A DNA stretch of 64,000 nucleotides, from the NCBI RefSeq assembly GCF_025938155.1, contig NZ_JAPCZG010000013.1, positions 1 through 64,000 of the forward strand. The letters are read 5' to 3'. Shown here in pieces: positions 49,960-59,063 of this stretch. The notes under the pieces are model-generated. The model did no database searches. It had not been told where the DNA came from and saw nothing but the letters and a program-made list of their open reading frames with translations. The DNA comes from Novosphingobium sp. KCTC 2891. GTDB taxonomy: Bacteria; Pseudomonadota; Alphaproteobacteria; Sphingomonadales; Sphingomonadaceae. The translations under genes were made by a program, and so were the position numbers. Positions within the stretch are counted from its first letter, which is position 1; each line of letters opens with the position of its first letter.

Positions 49960-50796
49960 ATGAACACGATAAGAATCCCGGTAACGGGGGGGATCGCAAT
50001 CACCGCGGACGAGCTGGGGCCGAAAGGCGCACCCACGGTCATCCTCGGCCATGGCGGCGGGCAGACGCGGCATAGCTGGGACCGGGCGGGGCATGATCTC
50101 GCCGAAGCCGGGTACCACGTCCTCAATTACGACCTGCTCGGCCATGGCGAAAGCGATTGGGAACCGGAAGGCGACTATTCGCTGCTGCGCCGGGTCGAGG
50201 ATCTGCGCTGCATCATCGAATCCGCGGGGCGCCCCTACGCCTTTGTCGGAGCTTCGCTGGGCGGCATGTCGGCGATGGCAGCGGCCTCGCACGGGCTGGA
50301 GCCGGCGGCGATCGTGCTGGTCGATGTCGTGGCGAAGCTGGCACCGGCCGGGGTCGCGCGGATCGTTGGGTTCATGACGGCCAACCCCGATGGTTTCGCC
50401 AGCCTGGAGGACGCGGCGGACGCGATTTCCGCCTACTACCCCGATCGTCCGCGCCCGCGCAGTCTCGATGGTCTGCGCAAGAACCTGCGCCTGGGCGAAG
50501 ACGGGCGTTTCCGCTGGCATTGGGATCCGCGTTTCATCCAGCGCGACCCGGATCACACCACCATCCCCGATATGCTGGCCGCTTCGGATTGGGGAAAGCG
50601 TATCCCGACGTTGCTGGTGCGGGGGATGAAGTCCGACATCGTGACCGAAGAAGGCGTGGAGGACCTGCGCCAGCGGATTCCGGCGCTTGAAGTGGCGGAT
50701 ATCGGCAACGCCGGGCACATGGTCGCGGGCGACCGGAACGACCTGTTCAACGCGGCGGTGCTTGCATTCCTGACGCGGGTGATGCCGCCCCGTTAG
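49960..50796 (+). CDS. Alpha/beta hydrolase
   Basis: This 278-residue hydrolase has HGGGQTRHSW near residue 40 for the oxyanion hole, the nucleophile elbow GASLGGMSA (Ser in G-x-S-x-G), a later acid in RGMKSDIVTEE and histidine in GNAGHMVAGD. The family includes esterases, lactonases and C-C hydrolases. No signal peptide is seen, so it is cytoplasmic. ATG 49960 is chosen over an upstream frame to 49936. It may share a regulator with the catabolic block because of the common operator-like motif. Confidence 0.92.
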   Translation: MNTIRIPVTGGIAITADELGPKGAPTVILGHGGGQTRHSWDRAGHDLAEAGYHVLNYDLLGHGESDWEPEGDYSLLRRVEDLRCIIESAGRPYAFVGASLGGMSAMAAASHGLEPAAIVLVDVVAKLAPAGVARIVGFMTANPDGFASLEDAADAISAYYPDRPRPRSLDGLRKNLRLGEDGRFRWHWDPRFIQRDPDHTTIPDMLAASDWGKRIPTLLVRGMKSDIVTEEGVEDLRQRIPALEVADIGNAGHMVAGDRNDLFNAAVLAFLTRVMPPR

Positions 50797-50853
50797 GGCG
50801 TGGCGGCGGCTGCCCGTGCCACCGCGCTTGTCGGCGAGGGGGCAAAGGCCTAG

Positions 50854-51612
50854 ATGGGGCCGATGCCCGGAGATATTCTAGACAACCGTGGTCGCGGCAG
50901 CGCAGGCTGGAGCTGGCCCTCAATTCATCCCGAAGGACGCAAGTTCGCGTTGATTGCCGCGGCAGTGGCCGCGCTTTGCGCGTTCATGGCGTGGGAAACG
51001 CTGGCCTGGCCGCTCGGTGTTCTGGTGGTGGGCATCCTTGCCTTCTTCCGTGACCCCGTCCGCGTCACGCCGCGCGAGGATCGCCTCGTGATCTCGCCCG
51101 CCGATGGCCTCATCACCCTGATCCAGAAGGTGCCGCCGCCGCGTGAGCTTTCCGCCGACGACGGCAGCGGCGTGATGGGCATGAGCGATACGCCCGTGAC
51201 GCGCGTGTCGATCTTCATGTCCGTGTTCGACGTGCACATCAATCGCGCGCCCATCGGCGGCACCATTCGCCGCGTGGTCTATATCCCCGGCAAGTTCCTC
51301 AACGCCGACCTCGACAAGGCGAGTGAAGAGAACGAGCGCCAGCACTTTCTCGTCGAGCGGGGAGACGGCGTGCAGATCGGCTTTACCCAGATCGCCGGGC
51401 TGATCGCGCGGCGTATCGTGCCGTTCGTGAAGGCGGGCGACATCGTCGCGGCGGGCCAGCGCGTCGGCCTGATCCGCTTCGGCAGCCGGGTCGATGTCTA
51501 TCTGCCCGAAGGAACCGAGCCCAAGGTGCTGATGGGCCAGAAGGTCATCGCGGGTGAAACCGTTCTTGCCGAGATCGGGCAGGCGCCGATGATCGAGGGT
51601 GTCAGCCAGTGA
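50854..51612 (+). CDS. psd: Phosphatidylserine decarboxylase
   Basis: This 252-residue pyruvoyl-dependent decarboxylase of the short type makes phosphatidylethanolamine. An N-terminal hydrophobic region (FALIAAAVAALCAFMAW) anchors it to the membrane. The core contains SPADGLITLIQKV, FMSVFDVHINRAP and the self-cleavage site in RFGSRVDVYLPEG, where the serine becomes pyruvoyl. It overlaps pssA by four bases (GTGA), matching the order of the pathway: PssA makes phosphatidylserine and Psd removes the carboxylate. Confidence 0.95.
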   Translation: MGPMPGDILDNRGRGSAGWSWPSIHPEGRKFALIAAAVAALCAFMAWETLAWPLGVLVVGILAFFRDPVRVTPREDRLVISPADGLITLIQKVPPPRELSADDGSGVMGMSDTPVTRVSIFMSVFDVHINRAPIGGTIRRVVYIPGKFLNADLDKASEENERQHFLVERGDGVQIGFTQIAGLIARRIVPFVKAGDIVAAGQRVGLIRFGSRVDVYLPEGTEPKVLMGQKVIAGETVLAEIGQAPMIEGVSQ

Positions 51613-52424
51613 ACCAGGCCGGCGAGGACGTGTCGTTCCCCACGGGCGACGACTTCGGGCGCCAGCGCCTGCCTCGCGGACTGACGCTGCGGGCGCTTGT
51701 GCCCAATGCGATCACTTCCGCAGCGCTGTGCTGCGGGCTGACCGGCATCCGCTTCGCCATCGGCGGTGATTTCAAGAGCGCGGTTCTGGCGGTGATTCTC
51801 GCCGGTGTGCTCGATGGGATCGACGGCCGGGTGGCGCGGCTCATGAAGGCGCAATCGCGCTTCGGTGCCGAACTCGACAGTCTGTCGGACGCGATCTCGT
51901 TCGGCGTCGCGCCGGCGCTGATTCTGTATCTGTGGTCCTTGCAGCAAGTGCCGCGCTTCGGCTGGTTCGCCGCGCTGGCGCTGGCGGTATGCTGCGCGCT
52001 GCGCCTTGCGCGTTTCAATGCCCGGATCGACATGGCGGAGCAGCCGCACAAGAGCGCCGGGTTCCTGACCGGGGTCCCGGCTCCGGTGGGCGCGGGCCTT
52101 GCTTTCCTGCCGCTTTACCTGTGGATCGCCAGCGGCCGCGAGGAGTTCCGCATGGCGCTTCCAGTGGCGGTCTGGGCGGCGCTGATCGCGTTCATGATGA
52201 TTTCCAACATGGCGACCCTGAGCTGGGCGTCGCTGCGCCCGCGCCGCTCTATCCGGCTGGAAGTCATTGCGTTGTTCGGACTGGTGATCGCCGCGCTGCT
52301 GACCGAGCCGTGGCTCACGCTCTCGGCCATTTGCGGCATTTACGTGTTGTTCGTGCCGATCGGCGTTGCCCGTTATGCGCGGGTCAGGCGGCAGCGCGCT
52401 GCGGCTGCGGCGAGCGTTCGGTAA
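51609..52424 (+). CDS. pssA: CDP-diacylglycerol-serine O-phosphatidyltransferase
   Basis: This 271-residue integral membrane protein of the CDP-alcohol phosphatidyltransferase family has the signature DGRVAR...G...D...D (DGRVARLMKAQSRFGAELDS and SD) at the active site. Several membrane helices are visible (ALCCGLTGIRFAIGG, FFAALALAVCCALR-like and ALFGLVIAALLTEPW). It condenses serine with CDP-diacylglycerol. The start is GTG 51609 and is coupled to psd. Confidence 0.95.
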   Translation: MNQAGEDVSFPTGDDFGRQRLPRGLTLRALVPNAITSAALCCGLTGIRFAIGGDFKSAVLAVILAGVLDGIDGRVARLMKAQSRFGAELDSLSDAISFGVAPALILYLWSLQQVPRFGWFAALALAVCCALRLARFNARIDMAEQPHKSAGFLTGVPAPVGAGLAFLPLYLWIASGREEFRMALPVAVWAALIAFMMISNMATLSWASLRPRRSIRLEVIALFGLVIAALLTEPWLTLSAICGIYVLFVPIGVARYARVRRQRAAAAASVR

Positions 52425-52656
52425 CGCGACGAACCGCACGCTGCGGCGTGCGGCGCAGCCTGGCAAACGAGAAGGGCGAGGCCGGACGCTGATCGCTTGT
52501 CATCCAGACCAGGAATTCACGATCCTGCTGCATCGAGCGGGCCTCGTCGAAAAGGCGGCCTACCGCGCCCGATTGGGCGCGAATGGTCAGGACGATCGAC
52601 GCGATCGCAGCGACGCCGGCACCGGCGATGACGAGCGAAGCGAGAATTCCCAGCAT
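52384..52656 (-). CDS. Small membrane protein of unknown function
   Basis: This 90-residue protein has one N-terminal membrane helix (LGILASLVIAGAGVAAIASI) and a polar, basic C-terminal part with an alternating arginine/proline tail. ATG 52656 has AAAGG 9 bases upstream and gives the best start. A longer frame to 52824 has poor coding character. The gene overlaps the end of pssA by 41 bases in the opposite direction. No family was recognised; it could be a small envelope or regulatory protein. Confidence 0.5.
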   Translation of the reverse strand: MLGILASLVIAGAGVAAIASIVLTIRAQSGAVGRLFDEARSMQQDREFLVWMTSDQRPASPFSFARLRRTPQRAVRRVTERSPQPQRAAA

Positions 52657-53174
52657 GGCAACCGGCCTTTCAAACTTCCGTCGCACTGCCCGTCGCATAT
52701 GCTTGACAGGCTGTGGACTTCCTGTGGATAACCGCCGGGAACCCGAGTAGTTCCGGTCGGCGTTTCTTGCTCGCTCAATGTTCTCTTTTTGTTCCGGTGC
52801 GTCAAGAGAAATGTGGGGCAGCACGTTCCAGAAGCGCGAGCGACGGACGTCGGTCTTAGGAATTCCGCGATATTTTAGGGTCTTTGCGTCCGGCCCGGCA
52901 GGGCGCGGTCCAGCTGTTCCAGTGCGTGCCCCATCCCGAATCGGCGGGGTTTTGCGATTCGCCGTCCTTTGCCTCCGCCCCGGCTTTGCATTAGGGGTGG
53001 ATTTCGCGGGGTGCCTGCGCTAAGCGCCGCGCCGCCGGGCGGTGAATCGGGGCAAGTCCGCCTCGTTCGCGACAGCCGGCAAATCCACACGGGAAGCGCA
53101 CAAACCGGTGCCGCATGCGGGTCCCTCCGCAGTGGTTCCAGCTTCCCGGAGGCGAAACCGGAAAGGAAAGACCT
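52657..53174. other. Intergenic region and leader of rpsB
   Basis: This 518-base gap holds no convincing gene. It includes AT-richer bases near 52860-52885 (GATATTTTAGG) that could be a promoter -10 area. A GC-rich leader with small hairpins precedes rpsB. S2 genes often have regulatory leaders, but I see no known family here. Confidence 0.35.
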
Positions 53175-53930
53175 ATGGCGGCTCCCGTCGTCACCATGAA
53201 CCAGCTCGTCGAGGCCGGTGCCCACTTCGGCCACCAGACCCACCGCTGGAACCCGCGGATGAAGCCGTACATCTTCGGCGCCCGCAACGGCATCCACATC
53301 CTCGACCTGTCGCAGACCGTGCCCCTGATGGCACGTGCGCTCGAGTTCATCTCGGCCACCGTCCAAGCTGGCGGCAAGGTTCTGTTCGTCGGCACCAAGC
53401 GTCAGGCCCAGGAGCAGATTGCTCAGGCCGCGCGCGCTTCGGGCCAGCACTACGTCAACCACCGCTGGCTGGGCGGCATGCTCACCAACTGGAAGACCAT
53501 CTCGGGCTCGATCAAGCGCTTCAAGGCGCTGGAAGAGCAGCTTTCGGGTGACACCGCCGGCCTGACCAAGAAGGAAGTGCTGCAGCTCACCCGCGAGCGC
53601 GACAAGTTCGAGCTTTCGCTCGGCGGCATCCGCGACATGGGCGGTATCCCGGACGTGATGTTCGTGATCGACGCCAACAAGGAAGAGCTGGCGATCAAGG
53701 AAGCCAACGTCCTCGGCATCCCGGTCGTTGCGATCCTCGATTCGAACGTTTCGCCCGATGGCATCGCGTTCCCGATCCCGGCCAATGACGACGCTTCGCG
53801 CGCCATTCGTCTGTACTGCGAGGCGGTTGCTGCCGCCGCCACCAAGGGTGGCCGCGAAGCGATGATCGCTTCGGGCGCCGACCTTGGCGCGATGGACGAG
53901 CCGCTGGCTGAAGAGGTCGTCGAGGGCTGA
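53175..53930 (+). CDS. rpsB: 30S ribosomal protein S2
   Basis: This 251-residue ribosomal protein S2 has AGAHFGHQTHRWNPRMKPYI, GTKRQAQEQI, NHRWLGGMLTNWKTI and the IPANDDASRAI segment near the end. ATG 53175 follows GGAAAGGA. It assembles on the 30S body and helps S1 binding. tsf follows, as in most bacteria. Confidence 0.98.
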   Translation: MAAPVVTMNQLVEAGAHFGHQTHRWNPRMKPYIFGARNGIHILDLSQTVPLMARALEFISATVQAGGKVLFVGTKRQAQEQIAQAARASGQHYVNHRWLGGMLTNWKTISGSIKRFKALEEQLSGDTAGLTKKEVLQLTRERDKFELSLGGIRDMGGIPDVMFVIDANKEELAIKEANVLGIPVVAILDSNVSPDGIAFPIPANDDASRAIRLYCEAVAAAATKGGREAMIASGADLGAMDEPLAEEVVEG

Positions 53931-53944
53931 GGCGGTTCCCGGTC

Positions 53945-53968
53945 TGACGGCCGCTTCGGCGGCCGTCA
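53945..53968 (+). terminator. UUCG-tetraloop hairpin between rpsB and tsf
   Basis: TGACGGCCGC (53945-53954) pairs perfectly with GCGGCCGTCA (53959-53968) around TTCG, closed by a C-G pair, the most stable RNA tetraloop class. No T-run follows. It is likely an mRNA stabiliser or partial attenuator rather than a full terminator. Confidence 0.6.
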
Positions 53969-54049
53969 CCGAACTGACCCGGACACGACTTACGGGCCGC
54001 GGCACTTGCTGCGGCCTCTCCCGTTTCAAGATTGAGAAGGATCAACGCG

Positions 54050-54976
54050 ATGGCTTACACCGCCGCTGACGTGAAGAACCTGCGCGAGCGCACCGGCGCC
54101 GGCATGATGGACTGCAAGAAGGCGCTCGACGAGAGCGGCGGCGATTTCGAAGCCGCCGTTGACGCGCTGCGCGCCCGGGGCCTTGCTGCTGCTGCCAAGA
54201 AGTCCAGCCGCACCGCGGCCGAGGGCCTCGTCGGCGTGGCCGTTTCGGGCACCAAGGGCGTCGCTGTCGAAGTGAACTCGGAAACGGACTTCGTCGCCAA
54301 GAACGATCAGTTCCAGGACTTCGTCCGCAAGGCCACCGAAGTTGCGCTGTACACCGGCGTGTCGGACGTCGAGGCGCTGAAGGCTGCGGGTTACCCCGAT
54401 GGCGGCACCGTTGCCGACAAGCTGACCAACAACGTCGCGACCATCGGCGAAAACCAGCAGCTGCGTCGCATCAAGCACGTGTCGGTGTCGAACGGCGTGG
54501 TCGTGCCTTACATGCACAACGCGGCCGCCACCAACCTCGGCAAGATCGGTGTGCTCGTCGCGCTTGAATCCGAAGCTGCCGCCGACGTGCTCGAAGCACT
54601 GGGCAAGCAGATCGCGATGCACATCGCCGCTGCGTTCCCGCTGGCGCTGAACGCTGACGATCTCGACGCCGAACTGATCGCCCGCGAGCGCAAGATCGCG
54701 GCCGAGAAGGCTGCCGAAAGCGGCAAGCCGGCAGAAGTCCAGGCCAAGATGGTCGACGGTGCCGTCGCCAAGTACGCCAAGGAAAACGCGCTGCTGTCGC
54801 AGGTGTTCGTCATGGACAACAAGACCCCGATCGCACAGGTCGTCGAGCAGGCTGGCAAGGCCGCCGGCACCAAGATCACGCTGGTCGACTATGTCCGCTT
54901 CCAGCTCGGTGAAGGCATCGAGAAGGAAGAGACCGACTTCGCGGCCGAAGTCGCCGCGGCTGCCGGCATCAAGTAA
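54050..54976 (+). CDS. tsf: Elongation factor Ts
   Basis: This 308-residue nucleotide exchange factor for EF-Tu has the N-terminal UBA-like region LRERTGAGMMDCKKALDE and the core SETDFVAKNDQFQDFV. ATG 54050 has AGAAGG 9 bases upstream. It is in the usual place between rpsB and pyrH. The C-terminal part ends AEVAAAAGIK. Confidence 0.98.
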   Translation: MAYTAADVKNLRERTGAGMMDCKKALDESGGDFEAAVDALRARGLAAAAKKSSRTAAEGLVGVAVSGTKGVAVEVNSETDFVAKNDQFQDFVRKATEVALYTGVSDVEALKAAGYPDGGTVADKLTNNVATIGENQQLRRIKHVSVSNGVVVPYMHNAAATNLGKIGVLVALESEAAADVLEALGKQIAMHIAAAFPLALNADDLDAELIARERKIAAEKAAESGKPAEVQAKMVDGAVAKYAKENALLSQVFVMDNKTPIAQVVEQAGKAAGTKITLVDYVRFQLGEGIEKEETDFAAEVAAAAGIK

Positions 54977-54990
54977 GCGTTACGCGTTCG

Positions 54991-55040
54991 CTGTCCCCGC
55001 GCCGGCGGTTCCGTTTCGGAACTGGTCGGCGCGGGGACAG
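54991..55040 (+). terminator. Long two-level hairpin after tsf
   Basis: CTGTCCCCGCGCC (54991-55003) pairs with GGCGCGGGGACAG (55028-55040), and the inner GTTCCG/CGGAAC (55008-55013, 55017-55022) closes on TTT. There is no T-run, so it may be a rho-assisted terminator or a processing site between tsf and pyrH. Confidence 0.65.
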
Positions 55041-55174
55041 TCGTGTCGGGCGCATCCGACAGAAACGTGCCGGCCATGCCCCGCAAAACCTTTGCGGGCG
55101 CCCTTGGCACGCGGCACGCGGCGCGTATAAGAGCCGCCATCCCGGCCCATCGTGACAAGAGTATCGGTTTTCCC

Positions 55175-55897
55175 ATGAGCCTCCCCCCGTTCAAGCGCAT
55201 CCTGCTCAAGCTTTCGGGCGAGGTGCTGATGGGTAACCAGCAGTTCGGAATCGACACCGATTTCGTCGCTGCGCTGGCGGCCGAAGTGAAGGCGGCGAAG
55301 GACAGCGGGCTTGAAATCTGCCTGGTGATCGGCGGCGGCAACATTTTCCGCGGCATGGCCGGTGCGGCCAAGGGCATGGATCGTGCGCAGGCCGACTACA
55401 TGGGGATGCTGGCGACGGTGATGAACGCGCTCGCCATGCAGTCCGCGCTGGAGCAGCTTGGCGTGCCCACCCGCGTCCAGTCGGCGATCGAGATGGACAA
55501 GGTGTGCGAGCCGGTGATCCGCCGCCGCGCCGAGCGCCATCTCGAGAAGGGGCGAATCGTGATTTTCGCGGCGGGCGTCGGCGCTCCCTACTTCACCACC
55601 GATTCCGGGGCGGCGCTGCGTGCGGCGGAAATGAGGTGCGACGCGCTGCTGAAAGGCACCAGCGTGGACGGCGTCTATGATGCCGATCCCAAGAAGGATC
55701 CCACCGCCAAGCGTTACGACACGGTCGATTACGACACCGTGCTGGCCGACAATCTTCAGGTGATGGACGCCAGCGCCGTTGCCTTGTGCCGTGACAATCG
55801 CATTCCCATCGTCGTGTTCTCTATCCGCGAGCAGGGCAATCTTGCCCTTGTGCTTGGCGGGAAGGGCACGCAGACCATCGTCCAGAAGGAGGCCTGA
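55175..55897 (+). CDS. pyrH: UMP kinase
   Basis: This 240-residue amino-acid-kinase-fold enzyme makes UDP from UMP. Motifs are ILLKLSGEVLMG at the N-terminus, VIGGGNIFRGM, TTDSGAALRA and DADPKKDPTAKRYD. ATG 55175 starts the typical protein; the frame from 55043 runs through the tsf-pyrH gap. frr follows after 3 bases. Confidence 0.97.
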   Translation: MSLPPFKRILLKLSGEVLMGNQQFGIDTDFVAALAAEVKAAKDSGLEICLVIGGGNIFRGMAGAAKGMDRAQADYMGMLATVMNALAMQSALEQLGVPTRVQSAIEMDKVCEPVIRRRAERHLEKGRIVIFAAGVGAPYFTTDSGAALRAAEMRCDALLKGTSVDGVYDADPKKDPTAKRYDTVDYDTVLADNLQVMDASAVALCRDNRIPIVVFSIREQGNLALVLGGKGTQTIVQKEA

Positions 55898-55900
55898 ATC

Positions 55901-56458
55901 ATGGCCAAGTACGACAAGGCCGATCTTGAGCGCCGCATGAAGGGCGCCGTCGAAGCTCTCCGCCACGATCTCTCCGGCTTGCGCACCGGCCGCGCGAACA
56001 CCGCGCTGCTCGATCCGGTGACCGTCGATGTCTATGGTTCGCGCATGCCGCTGAACCAGGTGGCGACCGTTTCCGCGCCGGAACCGCGCCTGCTTTCGGT
56101 GCAGGTGTGGGACAAGTCGAACATCGGCCCCGTCGAAAAGGCGATCCGTTCGGCCGGTCTCGGCCTGAACCCGATCAACGACGGCAACAACCTGCGCCTG
56201 CCGATCCCGGACCTGACCGAGGAACGCCGCAAGGAACTGGCCAAGCTTGCCAGTCAGTATGCCGAAAAGGCCCGTATCGCGATCCGCAATGTGCGCCGCG
56301 ATGGCATGGACGCGCTGAAGACCGACGAGAACAAGAAGGAAATCTCGGAAGACGACCGCAAGCGGTCGGAAACCGAACTCCAGAAGGTGACCGACGAGCA
56401 GATCAAGGCGGCGGACGAAGCTGCAGCCGACAAGGAAAAGGAAATCCTCGGCAAGTGA
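55901..56458 (+). CDS. frr: Ribosome recycling factor
   Basis: This 185-residue two-domain protein (three-helix bundle and beta barrel) has GLRTGRANTALLDPV, LNQVATVSAPEPRLL and NPINDGNNLRLPIPDLTEERR. With EF-G it splits the post-termination ribosome. The stop overlaps the uppS GTG start by four bases. Confidence 0.98.
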   Translation: MAKYDKADLERRMKGAVEALRHDLSGLRTGRANTALLDPVTVDVYGSRMPLNQVATVSAPEPRLLSVQVWDKSNIGPVEKAIRSAGLGLNPINDGNNLRLPIPDLTEERRKELAKLASQYAEKARIAIRNVRRDGMDALKTDENKKEISEDDRKRSETELQKVTDEQIKAADEAAADKEKEILGK

Positions 56459-57168
56459 TCCTTTCGAAGGCTCACGATGAACGGGGAGGGGCCCTGACCT
56501 CCGCCCGCCATGTCGCCATCATCATGGACGGCAACGGGCGTTGGGCGAAGAAGCGCCTGATGCCACGCGCACTCGGCCATAAGCGGGGGGTGGATACCGT
56601 CCGCACCATCGCGCGTGCCGCGCGCGAGATGGGGCTGGAGGCGCTGACGCTCTATGCGTTCTCGTCCGAGAACTGGAAGCGGCCGGCTGACGAGATCTCC
56701 GATCTGATGAGCCTGCTGCGCGCTTTCATTCGCACCGAGCTTGACGAACTGGTGCGCAACGGCACCCGGCTCAAGATCATCGGCGAGTGGCAGGCGCTGG
56801 CGCCCGATATCGTCGACATGATCGGGGATGCGCTGGCGCGGACGGCGCACAACCGCCAGACCACGCTGACCATCGCGCTCAATTACGGATCGCAGCAGGA
56901 AATCGCCCGCGCGGCGGCCCGGGCTGCTGCCAAGGGCGCGATCACCGTGGAAAGCATCGAGGCGGAACTCGATACCGCCGACCTGCCTCCGCTCGATCTG
57001 ATCATCCGGACGTCGGGCGAAGTCCGGCTGTCGAACTTCCTGCTTTGGCAGGCGGCCTATGCCGAGATGTGGTTCACCGACGTGCTGTGGCCCGATTTCA
57101 CGCCCGAACACCTGCACGATGCGCTTGGCCAGTTCGCAACCCGTGAGCGGCGCTTTGGCGGGCGCTGA
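56455..57168 (+). CDS. uppS: Undecaprenyl diphosphate synthase (di-trans, poly-cis)
   Basis: This 237-residue cis-prenyltransferase has the active-site IIMDGNGRWAKKR (Asp25), ALTLYAFSSENWKRP and RTSGEVRLSNFLLWQ. The last is usually RTGGEQRISNF, so the G-to-S and Q-to-V changes are minor. It makes the carrier lipid for peptidoglycan. The start is GTG 56455, overlapping frr by GTGA; an AAGGAAAT ribosome binding site lies about 11 bases upstream. Confidence 0.96.
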   Translation: MILSKAHDERGGALTSARHVAIIMDGNGRWAKKRLMPRALGHKRGVDTVRTIARAAREMGLEALTLYAFSSENWKRPADEISDLMSLLRAFIRTELDELVRNGTRLKIIGEWQALAPDIVDMIGDALARTAHNRQTTLTIALNYGSQQEIARAAARAAAKGAITVESIEAELDTADLPPLDLIIRTSGEVRLSNFLLWQAAYAEMWFTDVLWPDFTPEHLHDALGQFATRERRFGGR

Positions 57169-57898
57169 CGCCGATCCGGCGGCGCCAGTGGCGGCCCCGA
57201 AGAAAAGCGACCTGCCGGTGCGTGTCGCCTCGGCCGTGGTCATGCTGCTGGTGGCCGGCCTTGCCGTGTGGCGGGGCGGTGTCGCTCTGGATGGCTTCAT
57301 CGCGCTGGTGGGGCTGGCTGTGTTCGGCGAATATGTCCGGCTCGTCTCCCGCATCGCGCCCAATCCGGCGAAGATGTCGGCGGCGGTGCTGACCGGTGCG
57401 ATCTATGTCGGATGGGCCGCTTTCGCGCTGATCGTGATGCCGGTGGCGCTGCTTGTCGGCATCATGGGGCTGGTCATCTGTACCGATACCGGCGCCTATT
57501 TCACCGGCCGTGCGATCGGCGGCCCGAAGATCGCGCCGAAGATCAGCCCGTCGAAGACCTGGGCCGGCCTTGCCGGCGGCATGGCGGCGGCCGGCATATG
57601 GACGGCGTTGGCGACGCTGACCGGAGGCTACTTCATTTCCGCGATCGGTCCCACCGGTCCCAGCTTTGGCGAAGCGCTGCGGATTACCAATGTCGGTTTC
57701 GCCGCGCTGGCGGGCGCCGGGCTGGCGGTCGTGGCGCAGGCGGGCGATTTCTATGAAAGCTGGCTCAAGCGCCGCGCCGGCGTGAAGGACAGCTCCCGCC
57801 TCATCCCCGGCCACGGCGGCGTGTTCGACCGGGTGGACGGACTGCTGCCGGTGGCGATCGTGGTAGGCACGCTGTGGGCGCTCGGGGCGGGTCGATGA
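57143..57898 (+). CDS. cdsA: Phosphatidate cytidylyltransferase (CDP-diglyceride synthase)
   Basis: This 251-residue polytopic membrane protein has the C-terminal CDS signature (SWLKRRAGVKD followed by PGHGGVFDRVDGLLP). It converts phosphatidic acid to CDP-diacylglycerol, the precursor used by PssA encoded at 51609. No ATG exists near the start. GTG 57143 is the most plausible start and overlaps uppS by 26 bases. The stop overlaps the dxr ATG (ATGA). Confidence 0.94.
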   Translation: MSGALAGADADPAAPVAAPKKSDLPVRVASAVVMLLVAGLAVWRGGVALDGFIALVGLAVFGEYVRLVSRIAPNPAKMSAAVLTGAIYVGWAAFALIVMPVALLVGIMGLVICTDTGAYFTGRAIGGPKIAPKISPSKTWAGLAGGMAAAGIWTALATLTGGYFISAIGPTGPSFGEALRITNVGFAALAGAGLAVVAQAGDFYESWLKRRAGVKDSSRLIPGHGGVFDRVDGLLPVAIVVGTLWALGAGR

Positions 57899-59058
57899 GC
57901 GCACCGCGTACCATTTCGGTGCTGGGCGCGACTGGATCCATCGGCGCATCGACGCTCGATCTGGTCCGCCGCAATCCGCAGGCGTTCCGCGTCGTTGCGC
58001 TCACCGCCAATCGCCAGGCACGCGAACTGGCCGTGCTCGCGCGCGAATTCGCTGCCGATGTGGCAGTCGTGGCGGACGAGGCCTGCCTGCCCGAACTGCG
58101 CGCGGCGCTGGCGGGGAGCGGGATCGAGGCGGCCGGCGGCGCGCAGGCGCTGGTCGAGGCTGCGGGGCGCGGGGCGGACATCACCGTTGCCGCGATCGTC
58201 GGCTGCGCCGGGCTTGCCCCCACCATGGCCGCGATCGAGCAGGGCAGGATCATCGCGCTCGCCAACAAGGAAGCGCTGGTTTCCGCAGGTGAGGTGATGA
58301 CCGCCGCTGTCGCCCGTTCAGGCGCGACGCTGCTGCCGGTCGATTCCGAACACAACGCGATCTTCCAGTGCCTCCAGGGCAACGATCCCGCCCATGTGCG
58401 CTGGATTACGCTGACCGCGAGCGGCGGGCCGTTCCGCGACTGGGACATGGCGCGCCTGCACGCGGCCACCCCGGCTGAGGCGGTGAAGCATCCCAACTGG
58501 TCGATGGGCGCGAAGATCAGCGTCGATTCGGCCACGATGATGAACAAGGGCCTCGAATTCATCGAGGCGTTCCACCTGTTCCCCGTTGGCGTCGAGCGGC
58601 TGCGGATCATCGTCCATCCGCAATCCATCGTGCATTCGATGGTCGAATATCGAGATGGATCAACGCTGGCGCAGCTTGGCCCTTCGGATATGCGCGTGCC
58701 CATAGCTTCTGCGCTGGCATGGCCTGCCCGGATGGACACGCCGTGCGAACCGCTCGACCTTGCCGCGATCGGGGAATTGACCTTCCGCCAGCCCGACGAA
58801 CTGCGCTTTCCCGCCACCCGTCTTGCGCGCGAAGCCGCGATTGCGGGTGGCGCGGCGCCCGGGGTGCTGAACGCGGCGAACGAAATCGCGGTCGCAGCGT
58901 TCCTCGATGGTCAGATCGCGTTCACCCGAATCGTGCAATGCGCCGAGGAAGTGCTTGCGCGTGGCCTGCCGCCGCCGCCCACTTCGCTGGACGAGGTGAT
59001 CGCGGTGGACAGGGAAGCGCGGGTGCGCGCGCGCGAAACGATGGAGCCTGCCCGTTGA
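57895..59058 (+). CDS. dxr: 1-deoxy-D-xylulose 5-phosphate reductoisomerase
   Basis: This 387-residue enzyme of the MEP isoprenoid pathway has the NADPH motif GATGSIGAST, ANKEALVSAGE, PVDSEHNAIFQCL, ASGGPFRDW, SMGAKISVDSATMMNKG and the conserved HPQSIVHSMV. It supplies precursors for uppS and polyprenyl synthase in the same window. ATG 57895 overlaps the cdsA stop. Confidence 0.98.
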   Translation: MSAPRTISVLGATGSIGASTLDLVRRNPQAFRVVALTANRQARELAVLAREFAADVAVVADEACLPELRAALAGSGIEAAGGAQALVEAAGRGADITVAAIVGCAGLAPTMAAIEQGRIIALANKEALVSAGEVMTAAVARSGATLLPVDSEHNAIFQCLQGNDPAHVRWITLTASGGPFRDWDMARLHAATPAEAVKHPNWSMGAKISVDSATMMNKGLEFIEAFHLFPVGVERLRIIVHPQSIVHSMVEYRDGSTLAQLGPSDMRVPIASALAWPARMDTPCEPLDLAAIGELTFRQPDELRFPATRLAREAAIAGGAAPGVLNAANEIAVAAFLDGQIAFTRIVQCAEEVLARGLPPPPTSLDEVIAVDREARVRARETMEPAR

Positions 59059-59063
59059 CCCCG

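Noticed and set aside
56854..57142. Start of cdsA inside uppS at 57059
   Set aside because: The added residues are cysteine/proline-rich shadow sequence of uppS. GTG 57143 gives a normal family N-terminus.
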